Assembly (NCBI GenBank): GCA_025056375.1
Contig: JANWWH010000006.1
Location: 1 to 44,132, forward strand
DNA from: Aquificaceae bacterium
GTDB taxonomy: Bacteria > Aquificota > Aquificia > Aquificales > Aquificaceae
Length of the DNA: 44,132 nucleotides
Direction of reading: 5' to 3'
Shown: in pieces, positions 16,287-23,953 of the stretch
Numbering within the stretch: the first letter of the stretch is position 1
How the letters are laid out: the number at the start of each line of letters is the position of its first letter
The notes under the pieces: model-generated
Database searches by the model: none
What the model was told of the DNA's origin: nothing
What the model saw: the letters and a program-made list of their open reading frames with translations, nothing else
Made by a program: the position numbers and the translations under genes

Positions 16287-19073
16287 TCAGTCAAAAACTT
16301 CAAGAAAGAGCTCCCTTAGTCTTCTCATGGAGTATAGCACTCGTTCTCGGAGCTCTTCCACCTGCATACCCAAAGAGCTCGCTACCTTGTTTATTTCCTG
16401 GGGTCCAAGCACCGAGACTGCGGACTCCTTGGATAGTCTTAACCTTGTCTCTACAAGCCTTAGAAAGGTGTAGCCTTCGTAGACCTCCCTCAGGAGCGCA
16501 TGTTTGGACATTAGATTATGGCACGCCCTGATTGTGGAAGGTTCACGCACTCTCTCCAAAAGAGTGTAGTGCTGAACGATAAACTCCGCGTCTATGAGAC
16601 CGCCTGCGGAGAACTTGAGGTCTATCAGCCCCTTCCCTCTTTTTGCGTTCCCCTCCAAAGCAAACCTCATATCCCTTATCTCTCTTCTCTCTTTCTCTCC
16701 AAAGGGTTTCTCAAAGAGAAAGTTCCTAAGCAGGGTTTCGAACTCTTCTCTGAGACTTTCCTCACCTACCACATACCTGCACCTTGTCCAGGCAAGCCTT
16801 TCCCAGGTCCTTGCGTGAGACTGAAAGTATTCTCTGTAGAAGCTGATGGAAGGTGCTATGTCGCCCGCTCCCCCCATGGGTCTTAGCCTGAAATCCACTT
16901 TATATAGGTAGCCCTCTGCTGTATGCTTCGTTAAGAAAGCTATGAACTCCTGCGCCCTTCTTACCTTCTCTTCACCAGCATCACCGCAGACAAAAACGAG
17001 GTCAAGGTCTGAGCCAAGGGTAAGTTCACCACTTCCATACTTTCCAAGGGCTATGAGGAGCATGTTGCTCATCTGAAGGTCTTCCCAAAGCCTTTGTAGG
17101 AGAAAGTCCGAAAGCTCGGAGAGCTTCTTAAAAAAATCAAAGAGCTTTTTGTATCTATCCTCCTTTTTCACGAGGTAAACGAGGGCTATTCTTATCTCCC
17201 AGACCCTCTTGAACCGGCGGTAAAGGTTTTCGGGGCTAAGGTTCAAAGTTTCTTTGTATTTCTCAAACTCCTCTTCAAAGCGTTCCCTACCGGGAAAATC
17301 TTGATACAGGGTAAGCACGTCTTCCACCAAGTCGGGATGTCTACTTATGAGGGTAGAAAGGTAAGAAGACAGAGAGAAAACTTTACAGAGACCTCTGTTT
17401 ATATCCTCTTTTGCAGGGCTGAGAACAACCTTCCTGCCTGTGGGATTTGAAAAGAACTTATCGAAGTTAGAAAGGGTCTCGTCTGGGTTCATGGACTGAG
17501 ACATGCTCTCCATAAGTCTCGGCAGTATCCTTAAAAAAGCCTGTTTCTCCTGATTAGAAAGCTTTATGCCTTCCCTTCCCGTAATGTAGCTGGAGAGTAC
17601 ATTGAAAGCCCTTATGGGGTCTCTAAACCCGTAACCCTTCAGGGTATCCTTTGCTTCTTCCAAGTCCCCTTTCAAAAGGGCTTGCTGAATAGGGTGGAGC
17701 TCTTCCTCTTCCTTTGAAGGCATTATGCTTGAGAAGATAACCTTCACTCCGCTGGTGAACCTTTTGAAGGCTTCTATCAACTCCTTTTCTTCCATCTCCA
17801 TAGTCTTTGCAAGTCTTGGTAGGTCATTCTCGGAGAAGCTCTGAGTTTGGACGCAGCTGTAAACCTGGACCTTATGTTCAAGCCTTCGCAGAAACTCGTA
17901 AGCCCTTTCCAGAAAGAGGGCTTCCTCATTAGAGAACACGCCTTTCTGGTTGAGTTTCCATATGGCTCTGAAAGTGTTGCTCTCTCTTAGAAAGGGAAAC
18001 TTACCTCCCAGTAAGAGCACCAGAGACTGAACTGTAAACTCCACCTCTCTTATACCCCCCTCGCCCGTCTTTAGGTTATGTTTGCTCAGGAGCTTTTTTC
18101 TGGCTTCACCCGCAATCTGTGCCTTCATCAGTCTTATCTCTTCCACTATTCTGTAATCCACCGACTTTCTGAAGACAAAGGGCTCTTTTACTTCTCTGTC
18201 AAAAGACCTGTAAAGTTCTTCATCTCCTGCACAGTGCCTTGCCCTCAGAAGGGCAAACCTTTCCCATATCCTTCCGTAGGATTCATAGTAGAGCTCTGCG
18301 CTTCTCAGAGACATACTTATGGGTCCAGACTTGCCAAAGGGTCTAAGGTCAAGGTCAACCTCGTAGGGTTTGCCCTCCGGCGTTACCTGCGTCATCATCT
18401 TAAAAACCTTTTGGAACACCCTCGAAAAGAACTCTCCGAGGCTCAGCTTTCCTGCCTGCCCCTTGTCCGAGGAGTGGATGAACATAAGGTCTATGTCTGA
18501 GTAGTAGTTAAGTTCGTAGCTTCCCAGCTTACCCAAACCCACGACCAGACCCCTTGCGGGTTTCCCCCCTTCCTCTATGGGCTCGCCATGCAAACTTCTC
18601 ATCTCCTCCATGGCTCTTTCGTAGCATAGCTGTAGCATGGCGTCCGGTAGCTGAGAGTATTCATAGAGAAGGTCTTCCAGCTTTGCGGTGCGAAGGATTT
18701 CCTTTGCCATTATCCTCATCAGTTCTTTGTGCCTGTAGTAGGCAAGCCTTCTGGAAAACTCTTCCTCGGATAGGCTCCCGGAGAGAAGGTCTCTGAGCTC
18801 TCTTATGTAGTCATCCCTCCCCTTGAAAACATACCACAGGCCCGGTATGGTCTTCTGGAAGTCTTCTGGATGGTTTATGAGGAACTTTCTTATACACTCG
18901 GACTGGTCAAGAAGCTCAAGGAGGAGGATAAACCGTCTCTCGTTAAGATAATCCATAAGGCTTTGAGGCTCTGAATGTCTCCTCATGAGCTCTTCCAGAG
19001 CCTCTTTTGCCTTTTGAAGGTTGTGAACCCTTTCCTCAGCCCTTTTCCACCACTCCGCAGGAAACATACCCAT
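16287..19073 (-). CDS. glnE: Bifunctional glutamine synthetase adenylyltransferase/deadenylase
   Basis: Switches glutamine synthetase off and on by adding or removing AMP on a tyrosine, in response to PII and glutamine. The 928 residues hold two nucleotidyltransferase domains. The N-terminal (deadenylylase) one has GLGKLGSYELNYYSDIDL (179-196, metal aspartates D193/D195). The C-terminal (adenylylase) one has ALGKYGSGELTLGSDLDLVF (near residue 680). Each is followed by a helical GlnD-type domain. Length agrees with E. coli GlnE (946). Weak AAGG precedes the ATG. It is a lone gene, transcribed away from the region holding the dif-like site; no glnA or glnB nearby. Confidence 0.95.
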   Translation of the reverse strand: MGMFPAEWWKRAEERVHNLQKAKEALEELMRRHSEPQSLMDYLNERRFILLLELLDQSECIRKFLINHPEDFQKTIPGLWYVFKGRDDYIRELRDLLSGSLSEEEFSRRLAYYRHKELMRIMAKEILRTAKLEDLLYEYSQLPDAMLQLCYERAMEEMRSLHGEPIEEGGKPARGLVVGLGKLGSYELNYYSDIDLMFIHSSDKGQAGKLSLGEFFSRVFQKVFKMMTQVTPEGKPYEVDLDLRPFGKSGPISMSLRSAELYYESYGRIWERFALLRARHCAGDEELYRSFDREVKEPFVFRKSVDYRIVEEIRLMKAQIAGEARKKLLSKHNLKTGEGGIREVEFTVQSLVLLLGGKFPFLRESNTFRAIWKLNQKGVFSNEEALFLERAYEFLRRLEHKVQVYSCVQTQSFSENDLPRLAKTMEMEEKELIEAFKRFTSGVKVIFSSIMPSKEEEELHPIQQALLKGDLEEAKDTLKGYGFRDPIRAFNVLSSYITGREGIKLSNQEKQAFLRILPRLMESMSQSMNPDETLSNFDKFFSNPTGRKVVLSPAKEDINRGLCKVFSLSSYLSTLISRHPDLVEDVLTLYQDFPGRERFEEEFEKYKETLNLSPENLYRRFKRVWEIRIALVYLVKKEDRYKKLFDFFKKLSELSDFLLQRLWEDLQMSNMLLIALGKYGSGELTLGSDLDLVFVCGDAGEEKVRRAQEFIAFLTKHTAEGYLYKVDFRLRPMGGAGDIAPSISFYREYFQSHARTWERLAWTRCRYVVGEESLREEFETLLRNFLFEKPFGEKERREIRDMRFALEGNAKRGKGLIDLKFSAGGLIDAEFIVQHYTLLERVREPSTIRACHNLMSKHALLREVYEGYTFLRLVETRLRLSKESAVSVLGPQEINKVASSLGMQVEELRERVLYSMRRLRELFLEVFD

Positions 19074-19170
19074 ATTCTACCTTTTCATATATTAACTATA
19101 TAAGCTCAGCCACTTGACCCACCATCCTCCGCCTTGGCTTTTGAAGGGTAGAGTGACAACACCATATAAA

Positions 19171-19182
19171 TGATTTAAATCA
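19171..19182. repeat. 12-bp perfect palindrome TGATTTAAATCA
   Basis: Perfect dyad in the 262-base region between glnE and the HTH gene. A possible operator for the HTH protein or a glnE regulator. No T-tract follows, so it is not a terminator. Confidence 0.5.
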
Positions 19183-19218
19183 AAAGTGGTTAAAGTCAAC
19201 TACGGACAATCTTAAAGT

Positions 19219-19246
19219 TGTTAGCATAATAGCAATTATATTAACA
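19219..19246. other. Candidate dif site (Xer recombination site)
   Basis: 28 bp with dif architecture: 11-bp arm TGTTAGCATAA, 6-bp centre TAGCAA, 11-bp arm TTATATTAACA. The arms are inverted repeats of each other at 9 of 11 positions. The layout matches E. coli dif, whose inner arm parts are also CATAA and TTAT. It lies about 710 bases before a Xer recombinase gene. In single-recombinase systems (XerS, XerH) the dif site can lie close to the recombinase gene. Alternative: an operator or promoter element of the HTH gene. Confidence 0.5.
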
Positions 19247-19278
19247 CCACTCCATAACCCTTCTTTTGTTGATATCAG

Positions 19279-19307
19279 TTGACATGTGACGTCATTTGAC
19301 TTATCAT
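19279..19307 (+). promoter_or_regulatory. Strong promoter of the HTH-xer-trmD-xfp-ackA run
   Basis: TTGACA (19279-19284, perfect), 17-base spacer, TATCAT (19302-19307). The spacer contains the palindrome TGACGTCA and a second TTGAC, so it could be a target for repression. A ribosome-binding GGAGG precedes the ATG at 19336. Confidence 0.7.
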
Positions 19308-19335
19308 AGTGTAAAGTTAGCTAATGGAGGTCGTC

Positions 19336-19956
19336 ATGAGCTATGTCAAGATGAAGGCATCCGAGTATGCCACCCTTACGGACCTTTCTCTGAACACGGT
19401 CAAGAACCGCATAAGGGCGGGTGTGTTAAAGGGGGGCAAGGAGGAGGATGGTATATGGTATGTGTATCTCACTCAAGAGGAGCTGGACTACATAAGGGGC
19501 GCAAGAGACTCCAAGGAGGAGAAGGAAAAAAACTTGCAGGCTAACCTCGAAAACCTCAAGTCCACTCTTGAGGGGAGCCTCATAGCTACCTACATGTCCG
19601 CCCTTATGCAAAAGGAACAGCAAAAAGAACAGCTCCTACACGAGCTCTCAAGTCTTTATACCCTTTTGGCAATAAGAGAAAAGGAGATGGAGTTCCTGCT
19701 CAGAGAATTGGAAAGGATAAAACAGCGATGCTCTGAGAAGGAGGAAGAAGAGAAAAGATTAAAGGAAAGCCTCTTGGAGAGCGAGGAGAAAATTAGAAAA
19801 CTTCAGGAGTCTCTCAGAGAAAAAGATTACCTTCTAAGCCAGAAGGAGCTCGAGCTCCAAAGGGTCGTCCTTGACAAGGATAAAGAACTCCTCAACAAGG
19901 AGATGGAAATCTCCGCTCTTCGTAGGGAACTGGAGAAAAGGAAGAGAGGAGAATAA
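19336..19956 (+). CDS. HTH plus coiled-coil DNA-binding protein (RacA/KfrA-like architecture)
   Basis: I chose the ATG at 19336 because GGAGG sits six bases before it; an ATG at 19324 lies upstream of that site. The 206 residues have an N-terminal winged-HTH-like domain of the MerR/excisionase type (about 1-55: MKASEYATLTDLSLNTVKNR, then a wing DGIWYVYLTQEEL) and an almost unbroken coiled coil (about 60-205: MEFLLRELERIKQRCSEKEE and similar heptads). This layout is seen in chromosome-anchoring RacA and plasmid KfrA-type proteins. It is joined to the recombinase gene (one base between stop and next ATG). A role in holding or condensing DNA near the dif-like site, or as regulator of the run, is inference. 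Confidence 0.72.
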   Translation: MSYVKMKASEYATLTDLSLNTVKNRIRAGVLKGGKEEDGIWYVYLTQEELDYIRGARDSKEEKEKNLQANLENLKSTLEGSLIATYMSALMQKEQQKEQLLHELSSLYTLLAIREKEMEFLLRELERIKQRCSEKEEEEKRLKESLLESEEKIRKLQESLREKDYLLSQKELELQRVVLDKDKELLNKEMEISALRRELEKRKRGE

Positions 19957-19957
19957 A

Positions 19958-20830
19958 ATGTTAACTATGGAAGAGCTCTTGGAACTCTGGGTAAAAAGCC
20001 TGAGTAAGACGAAGAGCCAGAGGACGGCTACTACCTACAGGATGTGCATCAGCAGTCTTCAGAGACATGCATCTGGAGAAAGTAGCCTTCTTGAGCTTGA
20101 ACCAAAAACATTATACTCGTATGTGGACGCCTCGAACCTGTCGGTTTCTTCACTGCTAACCCACCTCTCTGCCATAAAGCATTTTTACAAATTCGCCTTT
20201 AGGAGGGGTTGGCTGAGCAAAGAGCACTACTCCGAGCTGGAGGCAGTGATAGAGGAAATAAGAGAAGAGATTTCCACCACAAAGCCCCAAAGACCGCCGA
20301 AGGCACTCACTCTGGAAGAGCTTCGGAAGATTTTTGAGGCGGTGAGGAACACCAAGTATGAGCGCATATACAGTCTTTTTCTCTACAGCGGTATAAGGCT
20401 TTCTGAGTATACCCAGCTAAGGGGGGAATTCTTCTACAAAGACAAAAATGGCATATACTGGCTCAGGCTTCCTGCGGAGGTGACCAAAAGAAACAGAGAG
20501 AGGTTAGTGCCCATAATAGGTCCCTCAAGAGAAGAAACTTTAAACATAAACCAGAACCTCCAGCATTGGCTCGAGGACTACGAAAGGAACATACGGGTAA
20601 AGGCTGGCTCTCTTCAGGTTTTTACCAACAGGCTATCTCAGAGGATAAAGGTTCCCTTTTCTCTCCATAGCTTTAGGCACACTTACATAACCAATCTGGT
20701 CAACGCGGGCTTTCCTGCGGAGGTGGTCAAGGAGTTTGCAGGACACTCCAATGTGAAGACCACCATAGACATTTACTACCGCTTCAACCAAGAAAGGGCA
20801 AGAAGTTTGGTAGAGAGCTTTTTGGGATGA
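19958..20830 (+). CDS. xerA: Xer-type tyrosine recombinase
   Basis: 290 residues from the ATG at 19958 (AGGAG upstream). N-terminal core-binding domain (about 5-95) and C-terminal catalytic domain with the complete set: Arg in YSGIRLSE, Lys in the TKRNRERLVP hairpin, HSFRH (His-x-x-Arg), GHSN histidine and nucleophile Tyr in IDIYYRF. Length is that of XerC/XerD/XerA and no integrase-type extra domain is present, so chromosome-dimer resolution at dif is more likely than phage integration. Only one Xer is visible here. It overlaps trmD by four bases. The symbol follows single-Xer (XerA-like) usage and is tentative. Confidence 0.85.
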   Translation: MLTMEELLELWVKSLSKTKSQRTATTYRMCISSLQRHASGESSLLELEPKTLYSYVDASNLSVSSLLTHLSAIKHFYKFAFRRGWLSKEHYSELEAVIEEIREEISTTKPQRPPKALTLEELRKIFEAVRNTKYERIYSLFLYSGIRLSEYTQLRGEFFYKDKNGIYWLRLPAEVTKRNRERLVPIIGPSREETLNINQNLQHWLEDYERNIRVKAGSLQVFTNRLSQRIKVPFSLHSFRHTYITNLVNAGFPAEVVKEFAGHSNVKTTIDIYYRFNQERARSLVESFLG

Positions 20831-21681
20831 AGTTTTTTGTCCTTACCCTTTTCCCCCAGCTGATAGAGTGTTACGCCCAGTATGGTATAGTGAAACAGGC
20901 TATAAAGAAGGGCTTGCTTGAGCTTAGAGCTGTGGACATAAGGAGCTTTGCCCACAAGGGTCAGGTGGACGATACCGCCTACGGTGGACATCCGGGTATG
21001 GTCATAAAACCCGAGCCCGTCTTCCTTGCTTACGAATACCTTTTGAAAAACTTTGGAAAACCCCACACCCTCATACCCCAGCCCTGGGGCAGGAGGCTGA
21101 CACAAAAAGACCTGGACAGACTATCAGGGTTTGACCGCATAGCGGTCATATGTGGAAGGTATGAGGGTCTTGATGAAAGGGTGTCCACCCTTGCGGATGA
21201 GGAGCTCTCTCTGGGGGATTTCGTGCTGGCAGGTGGCGAGCTCTTCGCTATGGTTCTCTTAGAAGGGATTTCAAGGCTACTGCCAGGAGTGTTGAGCGAA
21301 CCGGAGAGCATAAAAAGAGACTCCTTCCGCAGATGGCTTGGCTCGCCCATCTACACCAGACCTGCGGAGTTTAGGGGCATGAGGGTGCCGGAGGTTCTGC
21401 TCTCAGGAAACCACCAGCTCATAAGTTTGTGGGAACTCTGGCACTCCATAGAGAGAACCCTTAAACTCAGACCGGATATCGTGCCCGAGGACCTTACCCC
21501 TTTAGAAAGCTCCATGCTCTCGGGTATAATAAAAGGAGAAAGCTTTGAAAAATGGTTGGAGGAGGTGGGTTATGGAGGAGCTGTTAAAAGCCTTCAGAGC
21601 ATGCAACTATTTAGCGGTGGGCATGATTTATCTGAGGGAAAACCCCCTGCTAAGAGAACCCCTCAGGAGGGAGCACCTTAA
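20827..21681 (+). CDS. trmD: tRNA (guanine-N1)-methyltransferase
   Basis: Methylates G37 of tRNAs reading CNN codons using SAM; a trefoil-knot dimer. Motifs: FFVLTLFPQLIECY start, DDTAYGGHPGMVIKPEP, ICGRYEGLDERV, SLGDFVLAGGE, and GNHQLISLWE near the C-terminal domain. At 284 residues it is longer than the usual about 240-255. The last about 36 residues (from about 249) overlap the phosphoketolase start in another frame by 110 bases, an unusually long overlap, so the tail (GGHDLSEGKPPAKRTPQEG) may be recent stop-codon readthrough or a sequence error. The ATG overlaps the recombinase stop. Confidence 0.93.
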   Translation: MKFFVLTLFPQLIECYAQYGIVKQAIKKGLLELRAVDIRSFAHKGQVDDTAYGGHPGMVIKPEPVFLAYEYLLKNFGKPHTLIPQPWGRRLTQKDLDRLSGFDRIAVICGRYEGLDERVSTLADEELSLGDFVLAGGELFAMVLLEGISRLLPGVLSEPESIKRDSFRRWLGSPIYTRPAEFRGMRVPEVLLSGNHQLISLWELWHSIERTLKLRPDIVPEDLTPLESSMLSGIIKGESFEKWLEEVGYGGAVKSLQSMQLFSGGHDLSEGKPPAKRTPQEGAP

Positions 21682-23953
21682 GAAGAGACTTCTGGGTCAC
21701 TGGGGTGCAAGCCCTAACATAAGCCTCGTCTACCTCTTCACCAGTTACCTGCTGAAAAAGTATCCTCTCAACGCAGTGCTCGTGGTAGGCCCCGGACACG
21801 GAGCTCCTGGATACATAGCTCCTCTCTACCTTGAGGGGACTCTCAGCAAGTTCTATCCGGAGTTTTCCAAAGACCAGGAGGGTATGAAAAGACTTTTTAA
21901 GGCTTTTTCCTTTCCTGGCGGTCTTGGTAGTCACTGCACGCCAGAGCTCCCCGGCTCTATTCAGGAGGGGGGTGAGCTGGGCTATTGCCTTTCTCATGCC
22001 TTCGGTGCGGTCTTTGACCATCCTGACTTGGTAGCCGTTACGATAATAGGAGACGGTGAGGCGGAGACGGGACCCCTTGCCACCGCATGGCACTCCAACA
22101 AGTTCCTCAATCCACAAAGGGACGGCTTTGTCCTGCCCGTGCTATCTCTCAACGGCTACAAGATAAACAACCCAACCCTACTGGCGAGGTTACCAAAGGA
22201 GGAGGTATTTAGCCTCCTCAAAGGTTACGGCTATGAACCTTTCTGGGTAGAGGGGGAAGAGGTATCTGAAGTCTTTGGAATAATGATGGAAAGCATGGAG
22301 AGAGCCTTTGAAAGGCTAATGGAGATAAAGGCAGGGCAGGGCAAAAGACCCATACTTCCTGCGATAGTGCTGAAGACACCAAAGGGATGGACCGCACCCA
22401 AGGAATTCAAGGGTAAGCACATAGAGGGCTACTGGAGGTCTCACCAAGTGCCTCTCACAGATGTGCACGAAAACCCAGAGAGCCTCAAGCTCCTTGAGGA
22501 GTGGCTCCTTAGCTACAAGCCACAGGAGCTCTTTGACCAAGAAGGGAGACCTCTCCTGAAGCTGGAAGAGGTGTTTCCAGAAGAGGGCAGGAGGCTTGGA
22601 GACACGCCCTACTCAAACGGGGGTATTCTTAGAAAGCCATTGGAACTGCCAGACCCCGAAAGGTTTCAATCTGAGAAGTTTAGCCTCCACAGCAACACCC
22701 TACCCTTGGGCTACTACCTCAGGGAGGTCATGAGGAAAAATCCCGACAGCTTCCGGCTCTTTGGTCCTGACGAGAGCGCTTCCAACAGGCTACATCCTAC
22801 CTTCGAGCATGGAAAGGTTTGGATGGCACAGACGTTGCCCATAGACGAGGACGAGGGATACCTAAGCCCTACGGGAAGGGTCATGGAGATGCTCTCGGAG
22901 CATACGGTGGAGGGATGGCTTGAGGGCTACCTGCTTACTGGCAGGCATGGGCTTCTGAGCACCTACGAAGGCTTCGCCCCCATAATAACCTCCATGGTGA
23001 ACCAGTTTGGTAAGTGGCTGGACATAAGTCAAGATGTCCCCTGGAGGGCACCCCTCAGTTCTCTAAACCTTCTTCTCACCTCCGTAGTGTGGCGTCAGGA
23101 CCACAACGGTTTTACCCATCAAGACCCCGGCTTCATAAACAGCATAGTGGATAAGTGGCCAAACGTGGTAAGGCTCTACTTCCCCTGCGACGCCAACACC
23201 TTGCTGGCAACCGTCCAGCTCTGCCTCCGTTCCACCAACAGGGTAAACATACTCGTGGTGGATAAGCAGGTTCATCCCCAGTATCTTACCTACGAAGAAG
23301 CCCTGAGCCATGTGATAAAGGGCGTGGGCATATTTGACTTTGCCAGCACCTATCCGGAGCGTGAGCCGGATGTGGTTCTGGCGAGCTGTGGAGACATACC
23401 CACAAAGGAAGCCCTTGGTGCCTTTTTCCTCCTGAGGGACTTTTTCCCTGAGCTTGCGGTGAGGTTTGTGAACGTGGTAAACCTCTTCAGGCTCACGCCC
23501 GACACGGAGCACCCCGATGGGCTACCCGACAGAGACTTTGACTCCTACTTTACCACCGACAAGCCCATCATCTTCAACTTCCACGGATACCCTTGGCTCA
23601 TACACCGCCTGACCTACAGAAGAAAGAACCACAAGAACCTTCATGTGCGAGGATACAGAGAAAACAGAAAAATAGGCATAGATGCCAGCCATCTACAGCC
23701 CTTCATGAAGGGCAGGGGAGGTATAACCACACCCCTACAGCTCGCCATCTTAAACCAGATAGACCGCTTCAGCATAGCCATAGATGTGGTGCAGAGGACG
23801 CCTTCTCTCCAGAGCAAAGGAGGCAAGTTGATAGACAGGTTAAAGGACATGCAGATAAGAGCTCTGAAGTATGCCTACGAGGAAGGTATAGACGACCCGG
23901 AGTTCTCCGATGAAAACTTTCTTATCCCTAAACTACGGCAGTTCCTCTCTTAA
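21572..23953 (+). CDS. xfp: Phosphoketolase (xylulose-5-P/fructose-6-P)
   Basis: A ThDP enzyme that splits xylulose-5-P (and often fructose-6-P) with phosphate to acetyl phosphate plus glyceraldehyde-3-P or erythrose-4-P. The ATG at 21572 is taken because of GGAGGAGG just before it; a TTG at 21545 is in frame but less likely. The 793 residues match the family: NYLAVGMIYLRENPLL, LLGHWGASPN, VVGPGHGAPG, the ThDP motif IIGDGEAETGPLATAWHSNK, and HQDPGF. Acetate kinase follows with a 44-base overlap, so acetyl phosphate is probably turned into acetate and ATP. No transaldolase or transketolase genes nearby. Confidence 0.95.
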   Translation: MEELLKAFRACNYLAVGMIYLRENPLLREPLRREHLKKRLLGHWGASPNISLVYLFTSYLLKKYPLNAVLVVGPGHGAPGYIAPLYLEGTLSKFYPEFSKDQEGMKRLFKAFSFPGGLGSHCTPELPGSIQEGGELGYCLSHAFGAVFDHPDLVAVTIIGDGEAETGPLATAWHSNKFLNPQRDGFVLPVLSLNGYKINNPTLLARLPKEEVFSLLKGYGYEPFWVEGEEVSEVFGIMMESMERAFERLMEIKAGQGKRPILPAIVLKTPKGWTAPKEFKGKHIEGYWRSHQVPLTDVHENPESLKLLEEWLLSYKPQELFDQEGRPLLKLEEVFPEEGRRLGDTPYSNGGILRKPLELPDPERFQSEKFSLHSNTLPLGYYLREVMRKNPDSFRLFGPDESASNRLHPTFEHGKVWMAQTLPIDEDEGYLSPTGRVMEMLSEHTVEGWLEGYLLTGRHGLLSTYEGFAPIITSMVNQFGKWLDISQDVPWRAPLSSLNLLLTSVVWRQDHNGFTHQDPGFINSIVDKWPNVVRLYFPCDANTLLATVQLCLRSTNRVNILVVDKQVHPQYLTYEEALSHVIKGVGIFDFASTYPEREPDVVLASCGDIPTKEALGAFFLLRDFFPELAVRFVNVVNLFRLTPDTEHPDGLPDRDFDSYFTTDKPIIFNFHGYPWLIHRLTYRRKNHKNLHVRGYRENRKIGIDASHLQPFMKGRGGITTPLQLAILNQIDRFSIAIDVVQRTPSLQSKGGKLIDRLKDMQIRALKYAYEEGIDDPEFSDENFLIPKLRQFLS

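Noticed and set aside
19074-19323. Possible replication origin, because genes diverge on both sides of the AT-rich region
   Set aside because: I see no DnaA boxes (TTATNCACA) in the region and dnaA is not adjacent; a dif/promoter explanation fits better.
19958-20830. Phage or integron integrase
   Set aside because: Length, lack of an arm-binding domain and a housekeeping context (trmD directly after) favour a Xer recombinase; no phage genes are near.
23063-23512. A 149-codon minus-strand open frame inside xfp
   Set aside because: Antisense to the highly conserved phosphoketolase; no start signal.
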